Shown here: piece after piece, positions 48,917 through 59,408 of the stretch
How the letters are laid out: each line of letters opens with the position of its first letter
How positions within the stretch are numbered: position 1 is the first letter of the stretch
Assembly: GCA_030407085.1 (NCBI GenBank)
Contig: CM059584.1
Location: 133,662,001-133,726,000, forward strand
Reading direction: 5' to 3'
Length of the DNA: 64,000 nt
Source of the DNA: Trichopria drosophilae
Taxonomy: Eukaryota > Arthropoda > Insecta > Hymenoptera > Diapriidae
Translations under genes and position numbers: made by a program
Notes under the pieces: generated by a model
What the model was told of the DNA's origin: nothing
Databases searched by the model: none
What the model saw: only the letters and a program-made list of their open reading frames with translations

Positions 48917-51568
48917 ATGTCGCGTTTGTGGAAATTAAATGTACCCAATCGCTGCACAGACATGAACGAGAGTGGACTTCATCCTCCAAAATCAGAAGAA
49001 AATAGATGTCGACAATATTCTGTAGATTACATCTATGAACATCGGAGGCTTTCTAGTACACTTCTGCCTGCTGCGTACAAGATAAGTAGGCGACACACGC
49101 GTCCTTACGGTTTGGAAGATATAGCAGTCACTGAACCTCTGGACCATGAAGAAATTGATGCTGGCGATGCTCCTCCTGTGGATGAATCTTTATTTTTTGA
49201 CAACCTTGAAGCTCTTCGACATGTCAAAATTGACGGTACAAGTCTGAAAGAGGCCATGTGGTCTGCGGTCAGTGTCTCTGATATGAAGATCTTGCTGGAA
49301 CTGGAACAAGAAAACCCAGAAAATGAACTTAGCAGTGCCATAACCGATGCTGATCAACGACTCAAGAATATTGCTCTTCTCTGGGCATGCTTTCGAGGTT
49401 TGGTACACTTACTTCCACGACTGGAAGCTGTGGGTGCAGAGATTCACTATATTGAACCATGTACCGGGATGAACTCGATACTGGTAGCTTCCCTGTCGTG
49501 CAGTGTTTCTTGTTTGAAGTATCTGATAGAAAAAAAAGCAGATGTAAATTATGCTAACGGTACCATTCATTACACTCCGCTGCATTTTGCAGCTTTTGGC
49601 AATTGCTGCGAATCCACTGAACTTCTGCTGGATAACGGTGCAAATTTATGTCTTCCGAGTAGTCAGGACGTTGAACCAATATTGCACTGTGCCATCAGAG
49701 CCCGTGCGGAAAAAGTTGTGCAGTTATTACTCAAAAAAGGTGCTAGTGTGGTGCAGAAGAATTATTTGGGAGAGACTGCGTTACATGTGGCTTGTTTCGT
49801 GCAATCCATAAGCTGCGTACAATATCTCTTAAACACACCCGGCACCGATACCAATGCAGTCGATAGAAAACATAGAGCACCGCTACATTACGCAGTGATG
49901 AGTTCGTCGTCGTCTCCAGAATTATTGGAGTTGTTGTTGAAGAATAAGGCTCAGGTAAATGTTTTGGATAAAACAGGTTTTACTCCGTTGCATATCGCTG
50001 CGTTGAACGAACAGTCGGAGTGTGTGGATACTTTGATTTGGGCCGGAGCTGACGTTAGCGCTACTACCAATACTGGTCTTACCGCCCTGAATATTATTTT
50101 GAGAAAGATTCCAGAGTCGTTACAAGTCATAAGACAGAGATTGGATGCATCGATTCGATTGAAACGACCAGTACAGCATAATAGAGAATTCGAGATGAGG
50201 CTGCACTTTGATCTACTTTTTCCAAGCAACAACCAATGCGAAACGAGTTTCATTAATACTTTTGTTCAAGAGCACCAAAAGGATCTTCTCTCGCATCCGT
50301 TAGTTATGGCATTTCTTCATCTCAAATGGGAGAAAATCAGAAAATTTTATTTACTGAGAATCTTTCTTTATGCACTGACAGTGATTTTTTTAACAATGTA
50401 CGTCCTGGCTGCTCTCGCATACAAATGTTACAACTTAGAAGCAAGTAGTTCAAAAATTTGCAACAGTAAACGTGGCACAAGTTTTCTATTCCGCAGACCT
50501 GTCATCGAATTTGAGTGGTATTTCTCCCTCCTTCTAACTTGTGTGACAATACCTCGAAAAATTTTTGGCTTTCTGGTTTATAAATCAGCGAGGCAGTATT
50601 TTATGAATATCGACAATATTTTGGATGCTATCGTGATTATAAGTGTTTTCGTCACATCTTTTATATACACTGGTCGAACTTACGACTGGCAGAATTACGT
50701 CGGAGCATTTGCAATACTTTGCGCATGGACTAATTTAATGCTAATGGTTGGACAGTTACCAGCGTTTGGAACTTACGTTGCCATGTTCACTCACATTCAA
50801 TTTGAATTTGCAAAATTGTTACTCGCATACTCCGGATTATTGATTGGATTCACTATTAGTTTCTGTGTTATATTTGTCGGGGAACCGTCGTTTGGTAATC
50901 CTTTAACCGGTTTGATAAAGGTACTCGCAATGATGGCTGGAGAACTGGACTTCGAAGGTCTTATTAATCAAGAAGATTTACTGGGGGATGGATCGTTTGT
51001 TATTTATCATCCCTTGTCAGTCTGTTCGCAAATTCTCTTCACTCTTTTCATCGTTTTTGTTACCGTCATTCTCATGAACTTACTCGTAGGCATAGCCGTA
51101 CATGACATTCAAGGTCTTCGAAATCATGCAGGCCTCACAAAACTAGTTCGACAGACGAAACTTATTCTCTTCACTGAAATGGTGTTATACAATGGAAAAA
51201 TCCCATACATATTTAGAAAATGGATGTCGGATCATAAAATTGATTTAGAAAATCGCAAAAGAATTTTAGTCGTTAAACCTTTGAATCCGCTGGAGAAGAG
51301 ATTGCCTAAAGATATTCTCAAAGCAGCGTACGAAATTGCACAGAGAAACGCACCACTTGTCGACGAAGATGATGTCAGTTTGGGAGACCATGTCGAATGG
51401 TTGAAATTACAAAGCGAAGAAGGATCTGATTCGGCTTTGCATTCGGCTATGGAAGATATGGCGACTAAGATGAAGTGTACAACAGAGGAGATTCTACTCA
51501 TCAAAGAGCAACTACTCGACACTAATAGACTGCTCCGTAATGTTGTTTCAAAATTACATTCGAGATGA
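48917..51568 (+). CDS. TRPA-family cation channel, pyrexia-like paralogue (883 aa)
   Basis: Second TRPA channel, collinear with the one at 33610. The start is ATG 48917, one base after a TTTTAG acceptor; the open frame continues upstream only from a non-ATG codon at 48863, so that longer start is unlikely. Seen: ankyrin region at about residues 150-430 (TPLHFAAFGN, ETALHVACF, FTPLHIAALNEQ), about two repeats shorter than in the neighbour; S1 near 476-500, S4 near 595 (NLMLMVGQLPAFG), S5, pore segment VLAMMAGELDFEGL near 669, S6 ending NLLVGIAVHDI near 728, then VRQTKLI and VKPLNPLEKRLPKDI, and a C-terminal coiled-coil-like helix. The extracellular S1-S2 region is cysteine-bearing in both proteins. 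Compared with its neighbour the filter region has MMAGELDFEG rather than MMTGELDFED. Nested in mRpS9 intron 9. It could be a pyrexia duplicate or another insect TRPA class such as TRPA5; a tree would decide. Confidence 0.9.
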   Translation: MSRLWKLNVPNRCTDMNESGLHPPKSEENRCRQYSVDYIYEHRRLSSTLLPAAYKISRRHTRPYGLEDIAVTEPLDHEEIDAGDAPPVDESLFFDNLEALRHVKIDGTSLKEAMWSAVSVSDMKILLELEQENPENELSSAITDADQRLKNIALLWACFRGLVHLLPRLEAVGAEIHYIEPCTGMNSILVASLSCSVSCLKYLIEKKADVNYANGTIHYTPLHFAAFGNCCESTELLLDNGANLCLPSSQDVEPILHCAIRARAEKVVQLLLKKGASVVQKNYLGETALHVACFVQSISCVQYLLNTPGTDTNAVDRKHRAPLHYAVMSSSSSPELLELLLKNKAQVNVLDKTGFTPLHIAALNEQSECVDTLIWAGADVSATTNTGLTALNIILRKIPESLQVIRQRLDASIRLKRPVQHNREFEMRLHFDLLFPSNNQCETSFINTFVQEHQKDLLSHPLVMAFLHLKWEKIRKFYLLRIFLYALTVIFLTMYVLAALAYKCYNLEASSSKICNSKRGTSFLFRRPVIEFEWYFSLLLTCVTIPRKIFGFLVYKSARQYFMNIDNILDAIVIISVFVTSFIYTGRTYDWQNYVGAFAILCAWTNLMLMVGQLPAFGTYVAMFTHIQFEFAKLLLAYSGLLIGFTISFCVIFVGEPSFGNPLTGLIKVLAMMAGELDFEGLINQEDLLGDGSFVIYHPLSVCSQILFTLFIVFVTVILMNLLVGIAVHDIQGLRNHAGLTKLVRQTKLILFTEMVLYNGKIPYIFRKWMSDHKIDLENRKRILVVKPLNPLEKRLPKDILKAAYEIAQRNAPLVDEDDVSLGDHVEWLKLQSEEGSDSALHSAMEDMATKMKCTTEEILLIKEQLLDTNRLLRNVVSKLHSR

Positions 51569-51850
51569 AACTAATTAGATTTTAGTAGTTACGTGTATTT
51601 CTCGTCATTGTTCGAATCGCAAAATCGAACTTCGTTATAAGAGTACAAATATAACATAAGTCTAGAACTGTTTTTTATATAAGTATTCTAAGCATAAGAT
51701 TGTATTATGAAGAAAACTGGGTCTAAATTATTGTAAAATTGTTGCGGGTTGTATCGCACTAAGATATATTGATGTACATATTACTGTTATTAATTTTGTT
51801 AACTATTTAGTTTATTTGTTATGTTGTAAAACTTTGAATATTGTCATATC

Positions 51851-51856
51851 AATAAA
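51851..51856 (+). terminator. Polyadenylation signal of TRPA gene 2
   Basis: AATAAA about 285 bp after the stop codon, on the strand of the host gene. Confidence 0.65.
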
Positions 51857-51952
51857 TATGTAGCTCTGAAGAATACAGGACTAAATATTTCAACATAAAA
51901 TATGCCAAAATATTATGGACAAAGTAATTATGTAATAAAGACATGCAATTAA

Positions 51953-52080
51953 ACACATAAAAACATGAAATAACACATGATGTAGAACATGTAACTTTGG
52001 GATTCTGTCGAAACTTTATTCCTATGTTACTATACATTGAATTACGAGAGTTTTTACGTCAATATCTTTTTATACCTTAA
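51953..52080. repeat. Solitary copy of the 58-kb 189-bp repeat unit
   Basis: ACACATAAAAACATGAAATA, then ATGATGTAGAACATGTAACT and TTACGTCAATATCTTTTTAT, matching the tandem units at 58.2-58.75 kb but without their CCTAA part. Confidence 0.85.
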
Positions 52081-52129
52081 CGTTTTGGTTTTTAAAATAA
52101 AAATTGTAAAATTTTAACCCCTTCGCAGC

Positions 52130-52945
52130 GGCGAGAATTTCACAAAAAGTGCCCAAAATGCGGGACGAAAAATTTGGTTAGATTTCAAAAATTTAACATG
52201 GCGGATTCAAAGGGCGGACAAATTTTCTAAATTCCAATCATTTCGCTTGTCACTTGTTACTCGGAGGTTTTTAAGGTCGCTGATTACGAATTGAAGTCAA
52301 ATTTTGCAAATTCAAAATGGCGGATTCATTATGGCGGTCAAATTTTCTAAATTCCAACCAATTTGCTTGACACTTGTTACTCGGAGTTTTTCGGGGTCGC
52401 TGATTAAAAATCTGAACTCAGATTTCGATAATTAAAAATGGCGGATTCATTATGGCGAACAAATTTTCTAAATTCCAACCAATTTTCTTGACACTTGTTA
52501 CTCGGAGTTTTTCGGGGTCGCTGATTACGAATCTGAAGTAAGATTTCGAAAATTTAAAATGGCGGATTCATTATGGCGAACAAATTTTCAAAATTCCAAC
52601 TATTTTGCTTGATACTTTTTCTCGGGGGTTTTCGGGACCTTGAATACGAATTTAAAGTCAGATTTTGCAAATTCAAAATGGCGGATTCATTATGGCGGTC
52701 AAATTTTCTAAATTCCAACCAATTTGCTTGACACTTGTTACTCGGAGGTTTTTAAGGTCGCTGATTACGAATTGAAGTCAGATTTTGCAAATTCAAAATG
52801 GCGGATTCAATATGGCGGACAAATTTTTTAAATTTCAACTATTTTGCTTGATACTTTTTCTCGGGGCTTTTCGGGACCTTGAATACGAATTTAAAGTCAG
52901 ATTTGGAAAATTTAAAACGTCGGATTTAATATGGCGGAGGCCTTA
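52130..52945. repeat. Tandem array, 7 copies of ~120 bp (ATGGCGGATTC unit)
   Basis: GGCGGATTC or its variant recurs at 52200, 52319, 52440, 52561, 52680, 52800 and about 52920 (periods 119-121). Each unit also has TTATGGCGG, AATTTTCTAAATTCCAAC, CTTGTTACTCGGAG and GGTCGCTGATTACGAA. Single diverged units occur across the intron (for example near 28.77, 29.35, 38.5, 47.4 and 57.85 kb). Confidence 0.93.
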
Positions 52946-53227
52946 ATCAAAATTTAAACTGAGTAAGAATCTTATGTCAGTTTTTGCATGTTCAACATTA
53001 CGGCAATTTGTTATTCGTAAGTCTCCTGTAGAAGGCAAGACAGTTAAAGCAATAGAAACAATCTCCTGATTATTTATAGAATATTTACACTGAATTTTTT
53101 GTTTGTATCAAAAAATTCTTCGATTCTTCAGCTACAAATCTATATTTTTAGTTTTTATAGATATTTTAGAGTTTATTATCTATCCAGATTATACCGTTTA
53201 AATTTCACATTTTTTATGTACTCCCGA

Positions 53228-54785
53228 CCCAGCAAACGAAAATTCATTGAAGATCCATTGAAATTCATTCACTGCATCACTTCTGAATTCGTTTTTTTAG
53301 CTTCTGCAATGAATTTCAATGAGAAAATGTATTTCAATGATTCTGAATGGTTAATAGCTCATAAAAAGTTGTACGATTTAATGATTTTGAATGGGATAAT
53401 AGTAGAATGAAGAAATAATTTCGTTGAATGAATTTCAATTGAAAAGTGCGAATAGAACAATTGCAAGTTGAATGAATTTCAAAGAAAAATTGTTATACTT
53501 GCCTCGAATGAATTTGAATTAGTTAATTATTACAGGGCAACAAATGTAATGATTTTTAATCGAAAAAAAAAATTAGATGAAAATGCAACTGATATGAATG
53601 AAATCGAATCGGTTATTACCAATAGCAAGGTAGGGATGTAAATGATTTTGAATGGAAATAAAATATTTAAATGAAACAATTGTTTAAAAAATACCAAAAA
53701 GTTGGTTCTTTAGTAATTTTTGACGAGGAATTCAAAGATAGTATAATAAAAATTATAGAAAATTTTTGGACCCAAAACAATTTTTTCCTCGAAAAGAAAT
53801 GGAGTTTTTTAAAACCCATGCGTAATTATTTGAGAAATACGTTTTTCTGTTCACCAAAAATTTGTTTGAATGTTTAAATTAATTTAGCGAATTTTAATGG
53901 GTCAAAGAAATTCTTTCTTGAGTAACTTTTGACGCGAAATAAAAAATGTACAAAATTTGTTTTTTAAATTTAATTTCTTTAAATCCATCCGTAATTTAAA
54001 AAAAAAAATGTGTTTTTATGTTCACCCAAATTTTTGACATTTTTAAATCAATTTAGAAGTAAGTCGTAATGAAAAAATCAAAATTAAAAATTATTGAATC
54101 GAATTTTCAACATTTGAGTTTCATAAAGACAACTATAACAATTTTGTATGCTCTCTTAAAAAAAATGAAAGAAATTTGTTGAGAATTGACCGAGAATTTT
54201 CTCCAATATCGAAAAATCATGTATTGCAGAAAATTCTCGGCCAATTCTCTTTAGTTATTTTTTATTCTTTTTAGAATATAGTAAACAAAGACTAGAATTG
54301 CCTTTATGAAGCGCGAATTAAAAAAAAGTGAGAATTTTTTAATTTACATTTTTTTAGCTTTGATTACTACTTAATGGTACCCCCTTAAAGTAGTCTAATC
54401 TACGCTAAAATATTTAAATGAATAAATATCAATTTTTCAGGTATTCTGCCAGATTCACACCTCGAAAAACACCATGGCACTAGAAAAATATTATAATTTA
54501 AGTCTTAGCTATAATATTTCACATATATAATAAATATATAAAATGTACAACCTTTCATTAATACAAAATGATTAAAAAATGCGAAAGCCAATGAAATTCC
54601 ATGAATTTCAATAATATAATAAGCATGTACTGAAATCAATGATTTTAAAATAATAAAAAAGCATTGGTTACAGCTCTGTTGAATAGATTTCTGTTGATAT
54701 TTAGTGATTAAGAAAACCAATTCAAATCTATTAAGATTCATTCAAAACCACTCAATAAATTTCAATGAATTTTCGAGTTATTGTG
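53228..54785. mobile_element. Word-repeat element with CCCAGCAAACGAAAAT end
   Basis: It starts CCCAGCAAACGAAAATTC and then reiterates GAATTTCAATGAA and ATTCATTGAA on both strands, thinning in the middle and returning at 54540-54770. The right end is diverged (TTTCAATGAATTTTCG at about 54763-54778) and abuts the next fold-back. It holds an internal hairpin at 54110-54310. No coding frame. Element status is inferred from the shared end and hairpin. Confidence 0.6.
54110..54310. repeat. Internal hairpin with TTGAGAATTGACCGAG core
   Basis: TTGAGAATTGACCGAGAATT at about 54178 is mirrored by AAAATTCTCGGCCAATTCTC at about 54230-54250. The outer arms continue with TTTCATAAAGACAAC against GCCTTTATGAAG. 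The same core occurs at 63.5 kb. Confidence 0.85.
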
Positions 54786-54792
54786 TTACATG

Positions 54793-57511
54793 TCACGGTG
54801 AGCTTCGATTGAGTTCAACCCAAAAGTTCTTGCACTTCGCGGTTTTTTTTTGTAAGCATATTTTCAGATTTGTCTTTTAAGTCGTAAATGAAAATAATCG
54901 ATAGAGGAAAACTCGAAATATCTTGATTTTTCACATTTTTTTAAGGTTATCGTAAATATTTCCATCAAAATAACATTTAGATCGTTATTTTTTGCATGTC
55001 CCTTTAGCTTTTAACTTTAGAAAGATAATCCCGAAATGTTTTTATTACTTTTATATGTTAAAACTCAAAATATGTACAAAAATACGCAAAAAACGTGTTT
55101 TTTTGTAAGTATAATTTTTCCCAGGCATCCTGCGACAAAACAACTCAAAAATAAATTAAAGTATATAAAATTATCTGTAAAACTAACAAAAAAACATTGC
55201 TTTATCTCATTTCGTTCCAAAGCTTTTCGAACATACGTTTTAATGAAAATATCTAGTACAATTTGTTTCAACTTTCACATATTGTTGATTATATTTTTCG
55301 ACAAATGTCTATAGAAAAATCTGAGAAAACGAGTCCGAGTAGACAAATTATCGCACAATTGTTAAAAAAAGAAATCTCTCTATCTATTGTATTCACAAAG
55401 TTATAAATATTGGATAGGATTGGATTGAAAATTTCAATTCATTTTGAATTCATACTTTGATTCCGTAAATATGTATTCAAATGGATTGAATTCCGAAGAA
55501 AGGAATCCATCTGTATTCAATTTTACGAATACAATCGAAAGCGTAATTCGCCGGATTAAATTTCAGAAAAAGTAATTCATCTGTATTCAATTTTCGAACA
55601 CAATTACGAATACAATCGGAAGCAGTATAAGAATACAAATAAATACAGATTTATTCAAAGTTTATTTTTTGAAAGAAAACTTTTTTTTTTGCATTGAATA
55701 CGCTTAGATAGTTCTGAATCCGTAATGTTGAATACGGCGGCATTCAATATTTCGTTTTTAAGAAGGAAACTTTTTTTGGATTGAAATGAATATATTTTTA
55801 TAGTTTTGAGTCCGTAATATTGAATACGGATGTATACAAAGTTTCATTTTTGAAAGAAAACTTTTCTTGCATTGAAATGAATACGCTTAGGTAGTTTTGA
55901 ATCCATAATGTTGAATACGGATGTATTGAAAGTTTCGTTTTTGATAGAAAACTTTTTTTGCATTGAAATGAATACGCTTAGATAGTTCTGAATCCGTAAT
56001 GTTGAATACGGAGGCATTCAATATTTCGTTTTTAAGAAGGAAACTTTTTTTGGATTGAAATGGATACACTTGGCTACTTTTGAATCCGTAATGTTGAATA
56101 CGGATACATTCAATGTTTCGTTTTTAAATAGGAAACTTTTTTGGATTGAAATGGATACACTTGGATAGTTTTGAATCCGTAATGTTGAATACGGACGTAT
56201 TCAAAGTTTTGTTTTTGAAATACAGCTTGTTTTGATTGAAATGAATACACTTGGATAGTTTTGAATCCGCAATGTTGAAAACGGATGCATTCAATGCTTC
56301 GTTTTTAAGAAGAAAACTTTTTTTGGATTGAAATGAATATACTTGGATAGTTTTGAATCCGCAATGTTGAATACGGATGCATTCAATGTTTCGTTTTTAA
56401 GAAGGAAACTTTTTTTGGATTGAAATGGATACACTTGAGTAGTTTTGAATCCGTAATGTTGAATACGGACGTATTCAAAGTTTTGTTTTTGAAATACAGC
56501 TTTTTTTGATTGAAATGAATACACTTGGCTACTTTTGAATCCATGATATTGCATACGGATGTATTGAAAGTTTCGTTTTTGAAATACAGCTTTTTTTTTA
56601 TTGAAATACAACTTTTTTTGGATTGAAATGAATACACTTGGCTACTTTTGAATCCGTGATGTTGAATACGGATGTATTCAAAGTTTTGTTTCTGAAATAC
56701 AGCTTTTTTTGATTGAAATGATTACACTTGCATAGTTTTGAATCCGTAATGTTGAATACGGATACATTCAATATTTCGTTTTTTAAAAGGAAACTATTTT
56801 TGGATTGAAATGAATAACTTAGATAGTTTTGAATCCATAATGTTGAATACGGATGTATTTAAGATTTAATTTTGAAAAAGAAAACTTTTTTTGGATTAAT
56901 ATGAATTCAGAAAGGAACCTTTTTATTCGTATGAACGAATAGAATTCTATTTACGTATTAAAATGGATTCACCGTTGACCAAAGTATGGACTCAAAATTT
57001 AATAATTAAATCCAATTCTATACAACTCTATCCAAATTCGATTACTAGGAAGGTTTGAAGTATACAGGTTTTACGTACATTTATTCAACGTTCATCGCAT
57101 GCTGCACTCCTTAGAAGAATACAATTTTTTAACCGGGGATTTTTGGAGTTTGAATTTTCAAAATCTAACATTATATTCGCAATGAGCAACCCCAAAAAAA
57201 CACGTTTTTTGCTTATTTTTGTAAATATTTTGAGTTTTAACATACAAAAGTAATAAAAACATTTCGGGATTATCTTTCTAGAGTTAAAATCTAAACGTTA
57301 ATGCAAAAAAACTCAATCTAAACGTTATTTTGATGAAAATATTTATGATAACCTTAAAAAATGTGAAAAATCAAGAAATTTCCAATTTCCCTCTATCGAT
57401 TATTTTTGTTTAGGGCTTAAAATAACCGGGAGACAAATCTGAAAATATATCTACAAAAAAAACGCGAGGTGCAAGAACTTTTGGGTTGAACTCAATTGAA
57501 GCTCACCGTGA
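54793..57511. mobile_element. Fold-back element with ~320-bp TIRs (TCACGGTGAGC ends)
   Basis: Left arm 54793-55110, right arm about 57190-57511 inverted. Shared marks include TCACGGTGAGCTTCRATTGA, TTCAACCCAAAAGTTCTTGC, AATAATCGATAGAGG, and AGATAATCCCGAAATGTTTT. The arms remain alignable over their whole length with small indels. The interior is a tandem word repeat, with no transposase seen. Target duplication unclear. Long-TIR non-autonomous element; superfamily not assigned. Confidence 0.88.
55430..57050. repeat. Tandem ~105-bp repeat inside the fold-back element
   Basis: Repeated unit reading TTTGAATCCGTAATGTTGAA, TACGGATGTATTCAA, TTTCGTTTTTAAGAAGG, AACTTTTTTTGGATTGAAAT, GAATACACTTGGATAG, with about 12 units between 55680 and 56880 and looser copies at both edges. 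Minus-strand frames through it are long only because the unit lacks stops in one frame. Confidence 0.88.
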
Positions 57512-58182
57512 TGTGGGACAAAACCCTTATTTCTGGAGTTCAAAATTTTACAGTTTTTATTTAAAAAAACAAAAATATAAAACAAATTTAAACAAAAATA
57601 CAAAAAAGTGCACTTTGAAGACCTTTCTCGAACCTCTTCGTAGTAAAGTGTGCATGTATAGATATTGGATATCAAAGCTAATGGAGGAAGGCTAACATCA
57701 TTTTTTGAAAAATTCACCCGCGGTATTGTATCCGCCATTTTGAATTCAACATATATTATCAGATTTGTACTCAGCAATCCTCAAAAACCCTGAGTGTAGC
57801 AAGTTTCAAGCAAAATGGTTCGATTGTCGAAAAATTTGTCGGCCATATTGGATCCGCCATTTTGAATTTTCAAAATATATTATCATAATTGTAATGAGCG
57901 ACCTAAAGTAGCAAGTTTCAATCGATTTTATTAATTTTTAATGCAGATATTGGCCTAATAAGTTGTCGTAGCTCATGATAAAGATTTTTACAAAATCGTA
58001 AAAACAACGTATTTTAAGAACTTGTATCTTTTTTTTGGCGTCATGTTTTTGAAAAAGGACAACGGCATGTTGTTCGGTATGCCTTAGACTGTCTAGAAAT
58101 GGTCGAGTTTTTAAATTCGATACATTATTGACTTCTTTAGACTAATTTATGTCATGACAAAAATTTGTGTTTTTGCCGCAGT
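57512..58182. other. Intron sequence with dispersed ATGGCGGATCC repeat copies
   Basis: Two inverted copies of the 120-bp unit family (about 57725-57790 and 57840-57905: GGATCCGCCATTTTGAATT). No gene seen. Confidence 0.6.
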
Positions 58183-58755
58183 CTAACCTAACCAAACCTA
58201 ATCTAACCTAACCTAAACACATAAAAACATGAAATAAATTACACATGATGTAGAATATGTAACTTTAGGGTTCTGTCGAAACTTTATTCCTATGTTACTA
58301 CATTGAGTTACGAGAATTTTTACATCAATATCTTTTTGTATCTTAATATTATGAGCAAAACCTAACCTAACCTAAGCTAACCAAACCTAACCTAGCCTGA
58401 CCTAAACACATAAAAACATGAAATAAATTATACATGATGTAGAATATGTAACTTTAGGATTCTGTTGAAACTTTATTCCTATGTTACTACATTGAGTTAC
58501 GAGAATTTTTACATCAATATCTTTTTATATCTTAATATTATGAGCAAAACCTAACCTAACCTAAGCTAACCAAACCTAACCTAACCTAACCTAAACACAT
58601 AAAAACATGAAATAAATTACACATGATGTAGAACATGTAACTTTAGGGTTCTCTCGAAACTTTATTCCTTTGTTACTACATTGAGTTACGAGAATTTTTA
58701 CATCAATATCTTTTTATATCTTAATATTACGAACAAAACCTAACCTAACCTTTCA
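58183..58755. repeat. Tandem 189-bp units alternating with CCTAA arrays
   Basis: ACACATAAAAACATGAAATA recurs at 58217, 58406 and 58595, a period of 189. Each unit has a unique-looking 130-bp part and a block of CCTAACCTAACC words (58186-58216, 58358-58405, 58549-58594, 58738-58752). CCTAA is the complement of the canonical insect telomere repeat. The array ends about 230 bp before mRpS9 exon 10. Confidence 0.92.
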
Positions 58756-58984
58756 CAAACTGATATTTTATATACACCAAAAATACATTTATTTCATGAT
58801 TAGAAAATTTGTACGTACTATTTTTTCGGTATACTTTTACTGTGTATTTTGTCAGCATAATATTACGGTTTAGTAATAAGCAAACCATAAACCACTCTGA
58901 ATTGTCAATTTTTTATTTAAAACATGATGAAATTGTATATACAAATATATTGTCACTACACTGAAAAATTGTTTACTATTTCAG

Positions 58985-59339
<355 letters not shown>

Positions 59340-59408
59340 AAAACATTACCTGTTTATCCAGAAGTGTATGAAAATTGTTTAGATTATTAAATTTATAAAC
59401 TAATCGCG
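59340..59408. terminator. Shared 3' region of convergent mRpS9 and RARS2
   Basis: 69 bp between the two stop codons, AT-rich, with only AATAAA-like variants (ATTAAA at about 59386). The 3' UTRs of the two genes must be very short or overlap. Confidence 0.55.

Larger units (their letters stand above)
10957..58984 (+). other. Intron 9 of mRpS9, ~48 kb, hosting two TRPA genes
   Basis: Donor CAA|GTGAGT at 10957 and acceptor TTTCAG|GTT before 58985, both phase 0. The intron is 48,028 bp. It contains two complete channel genes on the same strand plus most of the repeats listed here. Both nested genes have their own polyadenylation signals, so host transcription must read through them. Confidence 0.9.

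Noticed and set aside
56291..56637. Minus-strand frames of 84-106 codons at 56.3-56.6 kb
   Set aside because: They are translations of the ~105-bp tandem repeat; the repeat length explains the open frame.
58183..58755. A true telomere end
   Set aside because: CCTAA arrays are short, interrupted and embedded between exons of mRpS9, so they are interstitial.
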